64,000 nt of DNA from Variovorax sp. JS1663. GTDB lineage: Bacteria > Pseudomonadota > Gammaproteobacteria > Burkholderiales > Burkholderiaceae_C. The notes beneath the pieces were generated by a model that was given only the letters and a program-made list of their open reading frames with translations, was not told the origin of the DNA and did no database searches. Shown one piece after another: positions 24,999 through 35,931 of the stretch; positions within the stretch are counted from its first letter, which is position 1; every line of letters begins with the position of its first letter. The stretch spans positions 1 to 64,000 of the forward strand of contig NZ_LYMK01000011.1 of assembly GCF_002157355.1 (NCBI RefSeq). Direction: 5' to 3'. A program made the position numbers and the translations under genes.

Positions 24999-26815
24999 GC
25001 GCCCTCCAGGTGGAACTGGTGCCGCACCAGCGTCTTGAATCGCTTGACCACCGCGAGCGCATCCTTCAGCAGATCGCGTTCGAGGCTGCTCAGCCGCTCG
25101 ACCTTCACGCTGCCGCTGATCGCCTGCCCTGCCTCCCATTCGGCCAGGCCGGCCTTCAGCTTGAGTTCCATCAGGAAGTGAAGGCTGTCACGAAGGTCGT
25201 TGGCCAGCTCAAGCGGAATGCGGTTGTCGGCCACCAGGGCGTCGAGCCTCGCAATGGTGCTGGTGGCCTGCACGTGGTCGCGCAGCGCCAGGCTGCGCAC
25301 ACCGTGCACGATGGGAAAGATGCCGGCCCTTTTCAGGTCGAGTGACTGCCGTTCGTGCTCGCCGAACAGCAGCAGACGACTCCACCATCCGCTGGGCGCG
25401 TCGGGGAACAGATCGATGGCGCGTGCAAACTGTCCGAGCAGCGCGTCATTGGCCACCACGAGATGATCGATCTCGGCGCGCACTGCGTCGAGCAACGAAG
25501 CGTCGCCGACGACGGCGTGCGCATCGATGAACGTGGCCAGCGCCATCAGCCCTTCGGGATCGGGAAGAAGCAGCCAGCGCCGCACCAGACCGCGGAACTC
25601 GCTCTCGCTGTGTCGCCATGCCGGGTTGCTGACCATGATCCTGCCCGCACAGTCGGGGTAGCCGAAGTCGCGCAGTGCGGCCGAGAAGCGCAGGCAAGCG
25701 GATTCCACGACGGCATCGCTGGCCGTCGTGGAGTCCCGCAGGACCAGTCCGTTGTCCTGGTCCGTCTTGAGCAGTTGCTCTCCGCGTCCTTCGCTGCCCA
25801 TCACGAACAGGCAGCTCTGCGCCAGCAACTCGGGTGGCGCGATCAGTTGCCACGTGCGCTCAAACAACTTGGCGTTCAGCGCCTGCACCAGCTTGCCGAT
25901 CTGGCCGACCCGTGTCCCGCCGCGGTACAGCAGCGCAATGAAATCAGTGATCTTCCCGGCTTCGGCGCGCAGTTCGTCGAGGCTCTGCGCGCGCACGATC
26001 CGAACCGTGATCAGGTACGAATGGTTCGAGAGGAAGCTCAACAGGTCGAGCTGCTCCAGCAGTCCCACGATGCGCGGCCCGTCGGTCACCACGAGCCGGT
26101 GCACCTGGTGCCGGATCATCAACGCCAGCGCATCGAACAGTGGCGCATCCGGCGCGATGCCGACCAGCGAGAAAGTCGCGAGATCGCGCACCGGCCGCCG
26201 GTCCAGCGGCTGGCCGTCGACGACCGCGCGCTGCAGGCCGGTATTGGTGAAGATGCCGAGCCGCTCGCCGTCTCGCACCAGCACGCTGCTGGAATGCTCG
26301 GCCTGCATCAGCCGGGCGACGGTCACGATGTCGGCACCGCCGTCGACCACGTGCGCCGGCCGCAGGAAGGCCTCTTCGACCCGCGACATCGTCAGCGCAT
26401 GCATCTCGCGCTGCTCGTGGCGCTGCGCCAGCGCACCCAGCTTGTTCGACAGGTCCGAGAACAGCAGCGCCCCGAAGGTCGCGTTGCGGGCGATCAGGGC
26501 ATTGACGGCGGCCTTGGCCAGCAAGTAGGCCACCACCTCTTCCGCGGCGACGAAGCGGCTGCTCGCGCGACAGGCCATCAGGGAGCGGCCGTCGAAGCAG
26601 TCGTTGGGCCCGTAGCCGGCCACCGCCTCGCCGCCGTGGAACTGCGAGACGTGGCCCTTGATGAGGATGAACAGGTGCGCGGGCTCGATGCCCGGCTCCA
26701 GGATCGCCTCCCCTTCGCGAAAGTACGCGATGTCCACGCTGTCGCGGACCAGCTTCCGCTCGGCTTCGTCCAGGCAATCGAAGGGCGAGGCTGAAAAGTC
26801 GAAGGCGTTGGGCAT
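24995..26815 (-). CDS. cNMP-binding / CBS / DUF294 nucleotidyltransferase-like protein
   Basis: This 606-residue protein has an N-terminal cyclic-nucleotide-binding-like domain (about 10-125), a CBS pair (about 150-270), a DUF294 putative nucleotidyltransferase domain with GSEGRGEQLLKTDQDNG (about 300-430), where the DQD resembles the metal-binding pair, and a DUF294 C-terminal substrate-binding region (about 455-600). Such proteins resemble GlnD-like signal transferases. It starts 21 bp after actP and overlaps the exonuclease gene, so it probably tunes acetate uptake or activation in answer to an adenine-nucleotide signal. That is inferred from gene order. Confidence 0.88.
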   Translation of the reverse strand: MPNAFDFSASPFDCLDEAERKLVRDSVDIAYFREGEAILEPGIEPAHLFILIKGHVSQFHGGEAVAGYGPNDCFDGRSLMACRASSRFVAAEEVVAYLLAKAAVNALIARNATFGALLFSDLSNKLGALAQRHEQREMHALTMSRVEEAFLRPAHVVDGGADIVTVARLMQAEHSSSVLVRDGERLGIFTNTGLQRAVVDGQPLDRRPVRDLATFSLVGIAPDAPLFDALALMIRHQVHRLVVTDGPRIVGLLEQLDLLSFLSNHSYLITVRIVRAQSLDELRAEAGKITDFIALLYRGGTRVGQIGKLVQALNAKLFERTWQLIAPPELLAQSCLFVMGSEGRGEQLLKTDQDNGLVLRDSTTASDAVVESACLRFSAALRDFGYPDCAGRIMVSNPAWRHSESEFRGLVRRWLLLPDPEGLMALATFIDAHAVVGDASLLDAVRAEIDHLVVANDALLGQFARAIDLFPDAPSGWWSRLLLFGEHERQSLDLKRAGIFPIVHGVRSLALRDHVQATSTIARLDALVADNRIPLELANDLRDSLHFLMELKLKAGLAEWEAGQAISGSVKVERLSSLERDLLKDALAVVKRFKTLVRHQFHLEGA

Positions 26816-26836
26816 GGCCGCCAGGCACGAAGTGCC

Positions 26837-28561
26837 TCAGTGTCCGGATGCGCCCTCCGCGCCGATGCCCGTTTCCGAACGCACCTGCTGCGCCAGGAAG
26901 CCCGCCCGGTCCTTGGCGGCGCGCGGGCTCTTGTCGAGGATGGAGAACAGCCAGATTCCGACGAAGCCGATGGTCATGGAGAACAGCGCCGGCGACTGGT
27001 AGGGGAACAGCGCGGAGCCCGGGGGGTTGCCCAGCGTCGCTTCCCACACGGCCGGTGACACCACGGTCAACGCGACCGAGGAGACGAGCCCGAGAAAGCC
27101 GCCGATCACCGCGCCTCGGGTGGTGCAGTCTTTCCACAGCACCGACATCAGCAGCACGGGGAAATTGGCTGAGGCGGCGATCGCGAAGGCCAGGCTCACC
27201 ATGAAGGCGATGTTCTGTTTCTCGAACACGATCCCCAGCACGACCGCGACGACGCCCAGCGCCACGGTGGTGATGCGCGACACCTTGAGTTCGGCCACGC
27301 TGTCGGCCTTGCCCTTCTTGAACACGGTGGCGTACAGGTCGTGCGACACGGCTGATGCGCCGGACAAGGTGAGGCCCGCCACCACGGCCAGGATGGTCGC
27401 GAAGGCCACCGCCGATATGAAGCCGAGGAACACGTTGCCGCCCACGGCCTTCGCCAGGTGAACGGCCGCCATGTTGCCCCCGCCGATCAGGCCGCCCTTG
27501 GGGTCGAGGAACTGCGGATCGGTCAGCACGAAGGTGATGGCGCCGAAGCCGATGATGAAGGTCAGCACGTAGAAATAGCCGATCCAGGTGGTCGCCCACA
27601 ACACGGACTTGCGCGCCTCCTTGGCATTGGGCACCGTGAAGAAGCGCATCAGGATGTGCGGCAGGCCGGCGGTGCCGAACATCAGCGCCATGCCGAAGCT
27701 GATGGCCGAGATCGGGTCCTTGATGAAGCCTCCCGGCCCCATGATCGAGAAGCCTTCCGCGGCTGCCCCGGCGGGCGGCTTGCCCGCGGCGGTCGCGATG
27801 GCCGTCTTCACTTCCACCGCCTTCGCGAACATCGCCTCGGGACTGAAGCCGAAGTGCCACAGCACCATGAAGGCCATGAAGGTCGCGCCGGCAAGCAGCA
27901 GGCAGGCCTTGATGATCTGCACCCAGGTGGTCGCGGTCATGCCGCCGAACAGCACGTAGACCATCATCAGCGCGCCCACGATGACCACGGCGATCCAGTA
28001 CTCCAGGCCGAAGAGCAGCTTGATGAGCTGCCCCGCGCCGACCATCTGCGCGATCAGGTAGAAGGCCACGACGACCAGCGTGCCGGACGCCGCGAACACG
28101 CGCACCGGCGTCTGCTCGAATCGGAAGGCCGCGACGTCGGCAAAGGTGAACTTGCCGAGGTTGCGCAGGCGCTCGGCAAGCAGGAAGGTCACGACCGGCC
28201 AGCCGACCAGGAAGCCGATCGAGTAGATCAACCCGTCGAAGCCGCCGACCATCACCGCCGCGGAGATGCCCAGGAACGAGGCGGCCGACATATAGTCGCC
28301 CGCGATCGCCATGCCGTTCTGGAAGCCGGTGATGCCGCCGCCGGCCGTGTAGAAGTCGGCCGCGCTCTTGGTCTTGGCCGCGGCCCACTTGGTGATGAAG
28401 AGGGTGCCGACGACGAAGGCGGCGAACATGCCGATCGCCGTCCAGTTGGTGGCCTGCTTCTCGAGTTGGCCGAGATCGCCGCCGGCGGCCTGCGCGGCAC
28501 CGGATGCCGCCAGCAGGACCAGCAGGCCAAGCAGGCCCAGCGCGGGTATGGGGCGGCTCAT
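26837..28561 (-). CDS. actP: cation/acetate symporter
   Basis: This 574-residue member of the sodium:solute symporter family has a cleavable-looking N-terminus (ending SGAAQA) and about 13 membrane helices. ActP-like marks include [56 protein letters not shown] and [15 protein letters not shown]. It imports acetate and other short monocarboxylates. The start overlaps the DUF485 stop (ATGA), and acs lies just before, the standard acs-yjcH-actP order. Confidence 0.94.
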   Translation of the reverse strand: MSRPIPALGLLGLLVLLAASGAAQAAGGDLGQLEKQATNWTAIGMFAAFVVGTLFITKWAAAKTKSAADFYTAGGGITGFQNGMAIAGDYMSAASFLGISAAVMVGGFDGLIYSIGFLVGWPVVTFLLAERLRNLGKFTFADVAAFRFEQTPVRVFAASGTLVVVAFYLIAQMVGAGQLIKLLFGLEYWIAVVIVGALMMVYVLFGGMTATTWVQIIKACLLLAGATFMAFMVLWHFGFSPEAMFAKAVEVKTAIATAAGKPPAGAAAEGFSIMGPGGFIKDPISAISFGMALMFGTAGLPHILMRFFTVPNAKEARKSVLWATTWIGYFYVLTFIIGFGAITFVLTDPQFLDPKGGLIGGGNMAAVHLAKAVGGNVFLGFISAVAFATILAVVAGLTLSGASAVSHDLYATVFKKGKADSVAELKVSRITTVALGVVAVVLGIVFEKQNIAFMVSLAFAIAASANFPVLLMSVLWKDCTTRGAVIGGFLGLVSSVALTVVSPAVWEATLGNPPGSALFPYQSPALFSMTIGFVGIWLFSILDKSPRAAKDRAGFLAQQVRSETGIGAEGASGH

Positions 28562-28866
28562 TTCAGGGCCGCCTTGGCGATCTCGTCGGTCAACCTGTCG
28601 TACTCGCCATTGGCCCGGTTGACATAGATGCCGGTGATGACGATCGTGAACACGATCACCGCGAGCCCGAGCGGCATGCCGATGGTCGTGACGCCGCTGC
28701 CCAGCCGGGTCGCGAGGAAGGGCTTGTCGAAGGCGACCAGCAGGATGAAGCCGTAGTACACGACCATCATCGCCGCCGCGAGCCACCACCCGAAGCGGGA
28801 GCGTTGTGATTTGAGCGCCTGGTAGTTCGGATCGCGCAGGATCCTCGATGTCAGATCGTTTTCCAT
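28558..28866 (-). CDS. DUF485 inner-membrane protein (YjcH-like)
   Basis: This 102-residue protein has two membrane helices (about 27-47 and 63-83), with [10 protein letters not shown] before the first and [17 protein letters not shown] after the second. DUF485 proteins are nearly always encoded with ActP and may assist it. It lies 2 bp after acs and overlaps actP. The ATG at 28866 has AAGGAAC upstream. Confidence 0.92.
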   Translation of the reverse strand: MENDLTSRILRDPNYQALKSQRSRFGWWLAAAMMVVYYGFILLVAFDKPFLATRLGSGVTTIGMPLGLAVIVFTIVITGIYVNRANGEYDRLTDEIAKAALK

Positions 28867-28868
28867 GC

Positions 28869-30833
28869 TCAGTTCCTTTCCATGAACTGTTCGAGGACGT
28901 CCGGGTTCTCCAGCGTCGAGATGTCCTGCGTGATCGCTTCGTCCTTCGCGATCGATCGCAGCAGGCGGCGCATGATCTTTCCGCTGCGTGTCTTGGGCAG
29001 GTTGTCGCCGAAGCGGATGTCCTTCGGCTTGGCGATGGGGCCGATTTCCTTGGCTACCCAGTTGCGCAACTCGTTGGCGATCTTGCGCGCGTCGTCGCCG
29101 GTCGGCCGCGGGCCTTTCAGCACGACGAAGGCGCAGATCGTCTCGCCCGTGGTCTCGTCCGGGCGCCCCACCACGGCGGCCTCGGCCACCCGTGCCGTGC
29201 AGGCCACGAGCGCCGATTCGATCTCCATCGTCCCCATGCGGTGGCCCGACACGTTCAGCACGTCGTCGATGCGGCCGGTGATGGTGAAGTAGGCGGTCTC
29301 GGCATCGCGGATGGCGCCGTCGCCCGCCAGGTAGTAGCCCTTGAGCTCCTGGGGGAAGTAGCTGGACCTGAAGCGCTCGGGATCGCCCCAGATGTTGCGG
29401 ATCATGCCGGGCCAGGGCTTCTTCACCACCAGGAGCCCGCCTTGCCCGTTGGGCGCATCGTTGCCGATCTCGTCGACGACCGCGGCCGCGATACCGGGGA
29501 ATGGCAGCGTGCATGAACCGGGCACCAGCGGCGTCGCGCCAGGCAAGGGCGTGATCATGTGGCCGCCGGTCTCGGTCTGCCAGAAGGTGTCGACGATGGG
29601 GCAGCGTCCGCCGCCGACATGCTGGTGGTACCACTCCCAGGCAGCCGGATTGATCGGCTCGCCCACCGAACCCAGGATGCGCAGGCTGCTCAGGTCGTAG
29701 CTGCGAGGATGCACCGCTTCATTGGCCTCGGCCGCCTTGATCAACGAGCGGATGGCGGTCGGCGCGGTGTAGAAGACGCTCACCTTGTGGTCCTGGATCA
29801 TCTTCCAGAAGCGGCCCGCATCCGGGTACGTGGGTACGCCCTCGAACACCACCTGTGTCGCGCCGATCGCGAGCGGACCGTAGGTGATGTAGGTGTGGCC
29901 GGTGACCCAGCCGATGTCGGCGGTGCACCAGAACACGTCCTCATCCTTCATATCGAAGGTCCAGGTCGTGCTCACCGCTGCCTGCACCAGGTAGCCACCG
30001 GTGGAGTGCTGCACCCCCTTGGGCTTGCCGGTCGATCCCGAGGTGTAGAGGACGAACAGCGGATGCTCCGCGCCGACCCATTCGGGCTCGCAGGTGTCGC
30101 CCTGCTTTCCCGTCTCCTCGTGCATCCAGCGGTCACGCGACGCGTTCCAGGCGATCTGGCGGCCCGTTCGCCGGTAGACGATCACGTCCTTGACCGACTC
30201 GCAGCCGCCGAGCGCCATCGCTTCCTCGACGATGGCCTTGAGCGGCAACTGCTTGCCGCCGCGCAACTGTTCGTCGGCCGTGATCACCATCACCGCACCC
30301 ACCCCCGCGATGCGGTCGCGCAGGCTCTGTGCCGAGAAGCCACCGAACACCACCGAATGCGTGGCGCCGATGCGCGCGCAAGCCTGCATGGCCACGACGC
30401 CCTCGACACTCATCGACATGTAGATGACGACGCGATCACCCTTCTTCACACCGCGGGCCTTCAGCACGTTGGCGAGACGGCAGGTGCGCGCGAGCAAGTC
30501 GCCGTAGGTGACGCGACTGATCCGGCCGTCGTCGGCCTCGAAGATGACGGCCACCTTGTCGCCCAGGCCGCGCTCGACGTGGCGGTCCAGGCAGTTGTAG
30601 GAGGCATTCAGCGTGCCGTCCTCGAACCATTTGAAGAACGGCGCCTCGCGCTCGTCAAGCGATCGCGTGAAGGGCGTCTTCCAGCTCACGAACTCGCGGG
30701 CCAGACGCGCCCAGTAGGCGCCGTGATCGGCGTCGGCCTCGGCCACCAGCTTTCGATAGGCCGGCATACCGGATACGTGCGCGCCCTTCATGGCGGCCTC
30801 CGGAACCGGATAGTTGATCGCTTCATCGCTCAC
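28869..30833 (-). CDS. acs: acetyl-CoA synthetase
   Basis: This 654-residue AMP-forming synthetase converts acetate, ATP and CoA to acetyl-CoA. It shows the ATP-binding [41 protein letters not shown] and the C-terminal [11 protein letters not shown] with the acetylation-regulated Lys. The start is a GTG at 30833 with AAGGAG 6 bp upstream; an upstream TTG in frame would include that site and is rejected. It heads a five-gene operon. The protein length equals the family norm. Confidence 0.95.
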   Translation of the reverse strand: MSDEAINYPVPEAAMKGAHVSGMPAYRKLVAEADADHGAYWARLAREFVSWKTPFTRSLDEREAPFFKWFEDGTLNASYNCLDRHVERGLGDKVAVIFEADDGRISRVTYGDLLARTCRLANVLKARGVKKGDRVVIYMSMSVEGVVAMQACARIGATHSVVFGGFSAQSLRDRIAGVGAVMVITADEQLRGGKQLPLKAIVEEAMALGGCESVKDVIVYRRTGRQIAWNASRDRWMHEETGKQGDTCEPEWVGAEHPLFVLYTSGSTGKPKGVQHSTGGYLVQAAVSTTWTFDMKDEDVFWCTADIGWVTGHTYITYGPLAIGATQVVFEGVPTYPDAGRFWKMIQDHKVSVFYTAPTAIRSLIKAAEANEAVHPRSYDLSSLRILGSVGEPINPAAWEWYHQHVGGGRCPIVDTFWQTETGGHMITPLPGATPLVPGSCTLPFPGIAAAVVDEIGNDAPNGQGGLLVVKKPWPGMIRNIWGDPERFRSSYFPQELKGYYLAGDGAIRDAETAYFTITGRIDDVLNVSGHRMGTMEIESALVACTARVAEAAVVGRPDETTGETICAFVVLKGPRPTGDDARKIANELRNWVAKEIGPIAKPKDIRFGDNLPKTRSGKIMRRLLRSIAKDEAITQDISTLENPDVLEQFMERN

Positions 30834-31102
30834 CTGAATCTCCTTGCGTGGCAAGGCTTGTTTCAGTCAAGCGCTGAATCCCTTTACCAACACTCCTACC
30901 CTGCGCGCGCCAGGTGATTGAGTCTGTGCGGTAGCACACCAACGGGGAGAACTTCCTCGGCGCGCGAATGCGACTGCGCGCACGTCGATGGCCGCGCGGT
31001 TTGTGTGCGGCGGCGTACAGACCCGATGCGCCCGACTCACTACAAAGGTACTTGACGGGACGCCGCAAGCGGATCCCCGACCCACTGCAAAGAAAGCCCC
31101 CC

Positions 31103-32140
31103 ATGCAAGCCCTCGTGTACCACGGCCCCGGCAAGAAGAGCCTTGACGACCGTCCCAAGCCGACCCTCCAGATGCCCACCGACGCGGTCATCCGGATCAC
31201 GCGCACCACGATCTGCGGCACGGATCTGCACATCCTCAAAGGCGACGTCGCGTCCTGTCGACCCGGAACCGTCCTTGGCCATGAAGGCGTGGGCGTCGTC
31301 GATGCCGTCGGTCCGGGAGTCGCCACGTTCAAGCCTGGCGACAGGGTCCTGATCTCCTGCATCACTGCGTGCGGCCGCTGCGACCCCTGCCGAAAGGGCA
31401 TGTACTCGCACTGCGCGACCGGGGGCTGGATCCTTGGCAACAGCATCGACGGCACGCAGGCCGAGTTCGTTCGGATCCCCTATGCCGACACCAGCCTGTA
31501 CCCGATCCCACAGGGCGCGGACGAAGAGGCGCTGGTCATGCTCAGCGACATCCTGCCGACCGGCTTCGAGTGCGGCGTGCTGAACGGCAAAGTCCAGCCG
31601 GGCTCCAGCGTCGCCATCGTCGGTTCGGGGCCGATCGGGCTGGCAGCGCTGCTCACGGCGCAGTTCTATTCCCCGGCCGAGATCATCATGATCGACCTGG
31701 ACGACAACCGGCTCGCCGTCGGCAAGCGCTTCGGAGCGACGGCCACGGTGAACAGCGCTGCCGGCGATGCGGCGCAGCAGGTGATGAAGCTTACCGGCGG
31801 ACGGGGCGTGGACACGGCCATCGAGGCGGTGGGCATCCCCGCCACGTTCGAGCTCTGCGAGGACATCGTGGCACCGGGCGGCACCATCGCCAACGTCGGT
31901 GTGCATGGAAGCAAGGTCGATCTGCATCTGGAGAGGCTGTGGTCGCACAACATGACGATCACCACGCGGCTGGTTGACACGGTCTCGATTCCCATGTTGC
32001 TCAAGACCGTGCAGTCCCAACGCATCGATGCCAGGCAACTGATCACGCACCACTTCAAGCTCAGCGACATCCTTCAGGCCTACGACACCTTCGCCAACGC
32101 CGCCGATACGAAGGCGCTGAAGGTCATCCTCGAGGCGTGA
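31103..32140 (+). CDS. zinc-dependent alcohol dehydrogenase
   Basis: This 345-residue medium-chain dehydrogenase has the catalytic zinc site CGTDLH and GHEGVGVV, the four structural Cys in CGRCDPCRKGMYSHC, and a Rossmann motif VGSGPIGLAALL. It resembles bacterial propanol- or butanediol-type zinc alcohol dehydrogenases active on short primary or secondary alcohols with NAD. It is divergent from acs, 269 bp away, which fits a link from alcohol to acetaldehyde to acetate, although no aldehyde dehydrogenase is adjacent. Confidence 0.9.
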   Translation: MQALVYHGPGKKSLDDRPKPTLQMPTDAVIRITRTTICGTDLHILKGDVASCRPGTVLGHEGVGVVDAVGPGVATFKPGDRVLISCITACGRCDPCRKGMYSHCATGGWILGNSIDGTQAEFVRIPYADTSLYPIPQGADEEALVMLSDILPTGFECGVLNGKVQPGSSVAIVGSGPIGLAALLTAQFYSPAEIIMIDLDDNRLAVGKRFGATATVNSAAGDAAQQVMKLTGGRGVDTAIEAVGIPATFELCEDIVAPGGTIANVGVHGSKVDLHLERLWSHNMTITTRLVDTVSIPMLLKTVQSQRIDARQLITHHFKLSDILQAYDTFANAADTKALKVILEA

Positions 32141-32147
32141 CGGCGCG

Positions 32148-32887
32148 ATGAGTGCCACCTCCGAGCCGCCTCTTGCCGTCCCGGCGCTGGAGGCGTTGGC
32201 ATCGGGCCGCGGCATCGTCAGGAGAATCGGACTGATCGCGGCGCCTGCCGCACTCATCGCCATCGTTTGGATGCCGACACCGCAGGGCTTGCCGCCTGCC
32301 GGGCAGGTGATGCTGGGCATCCTGGCCTTCGCCGTCATCGCCTGGATGACCGAGGCGCTCGACTACGCGGTGAGCGCGGTGGTGATCGGTGCGCTCATGG
32401 TGTTCCTGCTGGCCCATGCGCCCGATGCGGCCAGGCCCTCCGGCGCCGACATGGGCACCGGGGCGGCGCTCGGCCTGGCCTTGTCCGGCTTTTCCAACAG
32501 CGCCGTCGCGCTCGTTGCGGCGGCGTGCTTCATCGCCGCGGCGATGACCGCGACCGGTCTGGACCGGCGCATCGCCCTGGTGGTGCTGTCCAGGGTCGTC
32601 AACGACCATCGCTGCCATCGCACTGATGCTTCTGCCCCGCCTGGGCGTGATGGATTGGAAGGAATCGCAGCGAGGCTTCCCTTGGGGAACCGTCGTCCTG
32701 TTTGCCGTCGGCATCGGCGTGGGAACGGCGCTTCTGCGAACACAGGCCGCGGGATGGCTGGCGGATCTGATCGTCCAGAACCTCGGGTTGCGCCAGGCCA
32801 GCGCCTTCGCGATCCTGATGCTGTTGTCGCTGTTCCTGATCGTGATCCACCTCGGGTTCGCGAGTGCGACCGCCGTACATGACCCAA
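32148..32887 (+). pseudogene. broken DASS-family anion symporter gene
   Basis: The first frame (from ATG 32148) encodes about 150 residues of a divalent-anion:sodium symporter, with AFAVIAWMTEALDYAVSAVVIGALM and SGFSNSAVALVAAACFIAAAM. Near 32600 the homology shifts to another frame (from about 32607: IALMLLPRLGVMDWKE, then PWGTVVLFAVGIGVG) and ends after LGFASATA, where the family should go on for about 150 residues. So the gene has lost an internal stretch, is frameshifted, and is cut at its 3' end just before the ATPase gene. Confidence 0.8.
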
Positions 32888-32900
32888 TCGGCCTGACGAC

Positions 32901-35747
32901 ATGGCGAAGGAAGGCAGTCGCGACCACCCGTCCATGAAGGACGCCGACGACGTCGCGCGGACGCTGGGGGCCGACCTTCGCCACGGGCTCACTTCGCAGG
33001 AGGCGTCGCGCCGGCTCTCGGAGAATGGCCGCAACGAACTTCGCGCAGCGCCGCGGGTACCCGCCTGGCGGCGCTTCCTGTCGCAGTTCCGGGATCCGCT
33101 CGTCTACCTGCTGCTGGCCGCCATCGCGATCACGCTCGTCGCCTGGGCCATCGAAGGCTTCGCGGGCTGGCCCCTGGACACGATCGTCATTGCGACGATC
33201 GTGCTGCTCAACGGGGGGCTTGGCTACGTGCAGGAAGCCAAGGCGACGGACGCCGTGGCCGCGCTGGCCCGGATGACCGCCGTGACTTCGGCCGTGGTGC
33301 GTGACGGGCAATCGATGCGCATTCCCAGCGCCGAGCTGGTGCGCGGCGACCTGCTCGTGCTCGGTGAAGGTGACGCCGTGGGGGCCGATGCGCGGCTGGT
33401 CCAGGCCACGTCGCTGCGCGTGCAGGAATCCTCGCTGACCGGAGAGAGCGAAGCCGTGCTGAAGGATGCCACCACGCTGCGCGAGCCGGCGTCGCTTGGC
33501 GATCGGCTCGACATGGTGTTCAAGGGCACGGCCGTCGCGCAGGGCACCGGTCGCGCCGTCGTCACGGCGACCGGGATGGACACCGAAATGGGGGCGATCG
33601 CCGAGATGCTGGAGGCTACCGCGGACGAGCCGACGCCGCTCGAGAAGGAAGTCGGACGCATCGGACGCATGCTGGGCGCCGCCGTCGTCATCATCGCCGC
33701 GGTGGTGGCAGGGACCATCCTGCTGATCTCCGACATCCGCAGCGCCGCCGATGTCATTTCCGTCCTGCTGCTCGGCGTCTCGCTGGCGGTAGCTGCCGTC
33801 CCCGAGGGACTGCCGGCGATCCTGTCCGTGGTGCTCGCAATGGGAGTGCAGCGGATGGCCAAGCACGGCGCCATCGTCAAGAACTTGTCATCCGTGGAGA
33901 CGCTCGGATCGGCTTCGGTCATCTGCTCGGACAAGACCGGCACGCTGACCCGGGCGGAGATGACCATCGAACGGGTGATGACCGTCTCGGGCAGCACCCG
34001 CATCACCGGGGTGGGCTACGCGCCGCAAGGTCGGGTCGAGTACGAAGCTGCCGAACTGGCGGGTGGGCCGCTTCGGGACGAGCAGATCCTGGTCCTGAGC
34101 GGCGGCAGCCTGGCTGGCAATGCGGACCTGCGCCAAGGATCCGGGGGCGCTTGGGAGATCCAGGGCGATCCGACCGAGGGGGCGTTCCTGGTGGCCGAGC
34201 GCAAGCTGGGGGCCACCGAGCGGCGCGAGCGGCGTTTCGAGCGCATCGGAGAAATCCCGTTCACGTCCGAGCGCAAGATGATGTCGACGATCCAACGCGA
34301 TCGAGAGCACGCCGATGAACTCGTGGTGATCACCAAGGGGGCCCCGGACGTCCTGCTCGATCGGTGTACCCGGGCGCGGGTGGGATCGGATGTGGTCGAA
34401 CTGGACGAACCGCTTCGGGCACGGATCCTGGCCGAGGTCGGAACTCTTTCCGACGCGGCACTGCGCACGCTGGCCGTGGCCTACCGGCCGCTCGGCCCCG
34501 GGAAGGACCCGCTGATCACGGAATCGCTCGAACGTGACCTCGTGTTCGCGGGCACCGTCGGCATCATCGATCCGCCACGCGAGGAGGCAGCCGCGGCCAT
34601 CCGCGAAGCGCGGCGGGCAGGCATCCGGGTGATCATGATCACCGGCGACCACCCGCGCACGGCGGCGCGCATCGCCACGGACCTCGGGATCGCGGGGGCC
34701 GACGCGGCCGCGCTGAGCGGGAACGAGATCGACGCGCTGGACGATGCGGCTTTCGCGGAGGCGGTGCGCAAGACATCTGTCTACGCCCGGGTGGCGCCCG
34801 CGCACAAGCTGCGCATCGTCGATGCGCTGCAGGCCGACGGCAACGTCGTCGCGATGACGGGGGACGGCGTCAACGATGCACCGGCGCTGAAGTCGGCGGA
34901 CATCGGCATTGCGATGGGCGTGACCGGGACCGAGGTCACGAAGGAAGCCGCCAACATGATCCTCGTCGACGACAACTTCGCCACGATCGTGGAGGCCGTG
35001 CGCGAGGGACGCGGCATCTTCGACGGCATCCGCAAGTTCCTGCGCTATCTGCTGGGCTCGAACATGGGCGAGGTGCTGACGGTCTTCCTGGGCGTCGTGG
35101 GAGCAGGGGTGATCGGGCTCACAGGCGCAGAGTCAAACGCGGGCGGCGCGGTGGTTCTGCCCCTTCTTGCGACGCAGATCCTCTGGATCAATCTGATCAC
35201 CGACTCCGGGCCTGCGCTGGCGATGGGTGTGGACCCGCCGACCGACGACGTCATGGCGCGCGAGCCGCGGCGGCTGGACGAACGCGTGATCGACGCGCGG
35301 ATGTGGGCCGGGGTGATCCAGGTCGGAGCCGTGATGGCCGTGGTGACGCTGCTGACGGTCGACATCTTCCTCCCCGGCGGGCTGATCGAGGGCACGCGTG
35401 ACCTCGCGACCGCGCGCACGGCAGGCTTCACGGTGCTGGTCTTCGCCCAGTTGTTCAACTGCTTCAACGCTCGCTCCGAGACCGCCAGTGCGTTCTCTCA
35501 CCTGTTCGTCAACCGGTGGTTATGGGGCGCGGTCGGACTGTCGGTGCTGCTGCAGGTAGCCGTCGTCCATCTGGGCTTCCTCAACCTCGCCTTCGGCACG
35601 GTGCCGCTGGCGCTCGATCAATGGATGCTGTGCGTCGCGATGGCCAGCGCGGTCCTGTGGTGCAGCGAACTGCACAAGTGGATAAGTCGCCGGTCGCGGT
35701 CACACGCACCACGCCGCACGGCGCCTATGCTGAAGCGCGAAAGCTGA
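32901..35747 (+). CDS. P2-type cation-transporting ATPase
   Basis: This 948-residue P-type ATPase is of the Ca2+/Na+,K+-pump class. It has an N-terminal cation-ATPase domain, TGESEAVLKD in the actuator domain, PEGLP in TM4, the phosphorylation motif DKTGTLT, TGD and MTGDGVNDAPALK in the P domain, and NLITDSGPALAMG in TM6. TM4 Glu and the TM6 Asn and Asp suggest Ca2+ or a related ion, but the ion cannot be fixed from sequence. The start is ATG 32901; ATG 32934 is an equally possible start. It stands alone after the broken symporter. Confidence 0.9.
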   Translation: MAKEGSRDHPSMKDADDVARTLGADLRHGLTSQEASRRLSENGRNELRAAPRVPAWRRFLSQFRDPLVYLLLAAIAITLVAWAIEGFAGWPLDTIVIATIVLLNGGLGYVQEAKATDAVAALARMTAVTSAVVRDGQSMRIPSAELVRGDLLVLGEGDAVGADARLVQATSLRVQESSLTGESEAVLKDATTLREPASLGDRLDMVFKGTAVAQGTGRAVVTATGMDTEMGAIAEMLEATADEPTPLEKEVGRIGRMLGAAVVIIAAVVAGTILLISDIRSAADVISVLLLGVSLAVAAVPEGLPAILSVVLAMGVQRMAKHGAIVKNLSSVETLGSASVICSDKTGTLTRAEMTIERVMTVSGSTRITGVGYAPQGRVEYEAAELAGGPLRDEQILVLSGGSLAGNADLRQGSGGAWEIQGDPTEGAFLVAERKLGATERRERRFERIGEIPFTSERKMMSTIQRDREHADELVVITKGAPDVLLDRCTRARVGSDVVELDEPLRARILAEVGTLSDAALRTLAVAYRPLGPGKDPLITESLERDLVFAGTVGIIDPPREEAAAAIREARRAGIRVIMITGDHPRTAARIATDLGIAGADAAALSGNEIDALDDAAFAEAVRKTSVYARVAPAHKLRIVDALQADGNVVAMTGDGVNDAPALKSADIGIAMGVTGTEVTKEAANMILVDDNFATIVEAVREGRGIFDGIRKFLRYLLGSNMGEVLTVFLGVVGAGVIGLTGAESNAGGAVVLPLLATQILWINLITDSGPALAMGVDPPTDDVMAREPRRLDERVIDARMWAGVIQVGAVMAVVTLLTVDIFLPGGLIEGTRDLATARTAGFTVLVFAQLFNCFNARSETASAFSHLFVNRWLWGAVGLSVLLQVAVVHLGFLNLAFGTVPLALDQWMLCVAMASAVLWCSELHKWISRRSRSHAPRRTAPMLKRES

Positions 35748-35853
35748 CTCCCGGATCGCGGTTCAATAGAGTACCCCCACAGGACGACGGCCGCCGGTTC
35801 GTTGGCTGCAGCATCTCGCGGGCCCACAGCTTGCTTATTGGCCACCGATGATT

Positions 35854-35895
35854 GAAAATTTTCTTTCGTTGCACCGTTCTGTAATTTTGTTTACA
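35854..35895. promoter_or_regulatory. AT-rich palindromes upstream of the RpiR operon
   Basis: Two palindromes stand out in an unusually AT-rich stretch: GAAAATTTTC (35854-35863) and TGTAATTTTGTTTACA (35880-35895, TGTAA-N6-TTACA). RpiR-family proteins often bind GAAA/TTTC or TGTA/TACA dyads upstream of their own operon. They are 37 bp or more from the RpiR start and probably form its autoregulatory operator. Confidence 0.5.
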
Positions 35896-35931
35896 TTCGC
35901 CGCACCCTGAAGGGGCATCCCGCCCATTCGC

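Noticed and set aside
25944..28388. 814-codon leftward frame over actP and the DUF294 gene
   Set aside because: It spans two well-supported genes in another frame and is Arg/Gly-rich shadow sequence.
30823..31455. Leftward 210-codon frame upstream of acs
   Set aside because: It is antisense to the alcohol dehydrogenase coding region and covers the acs promoter region; no family features.
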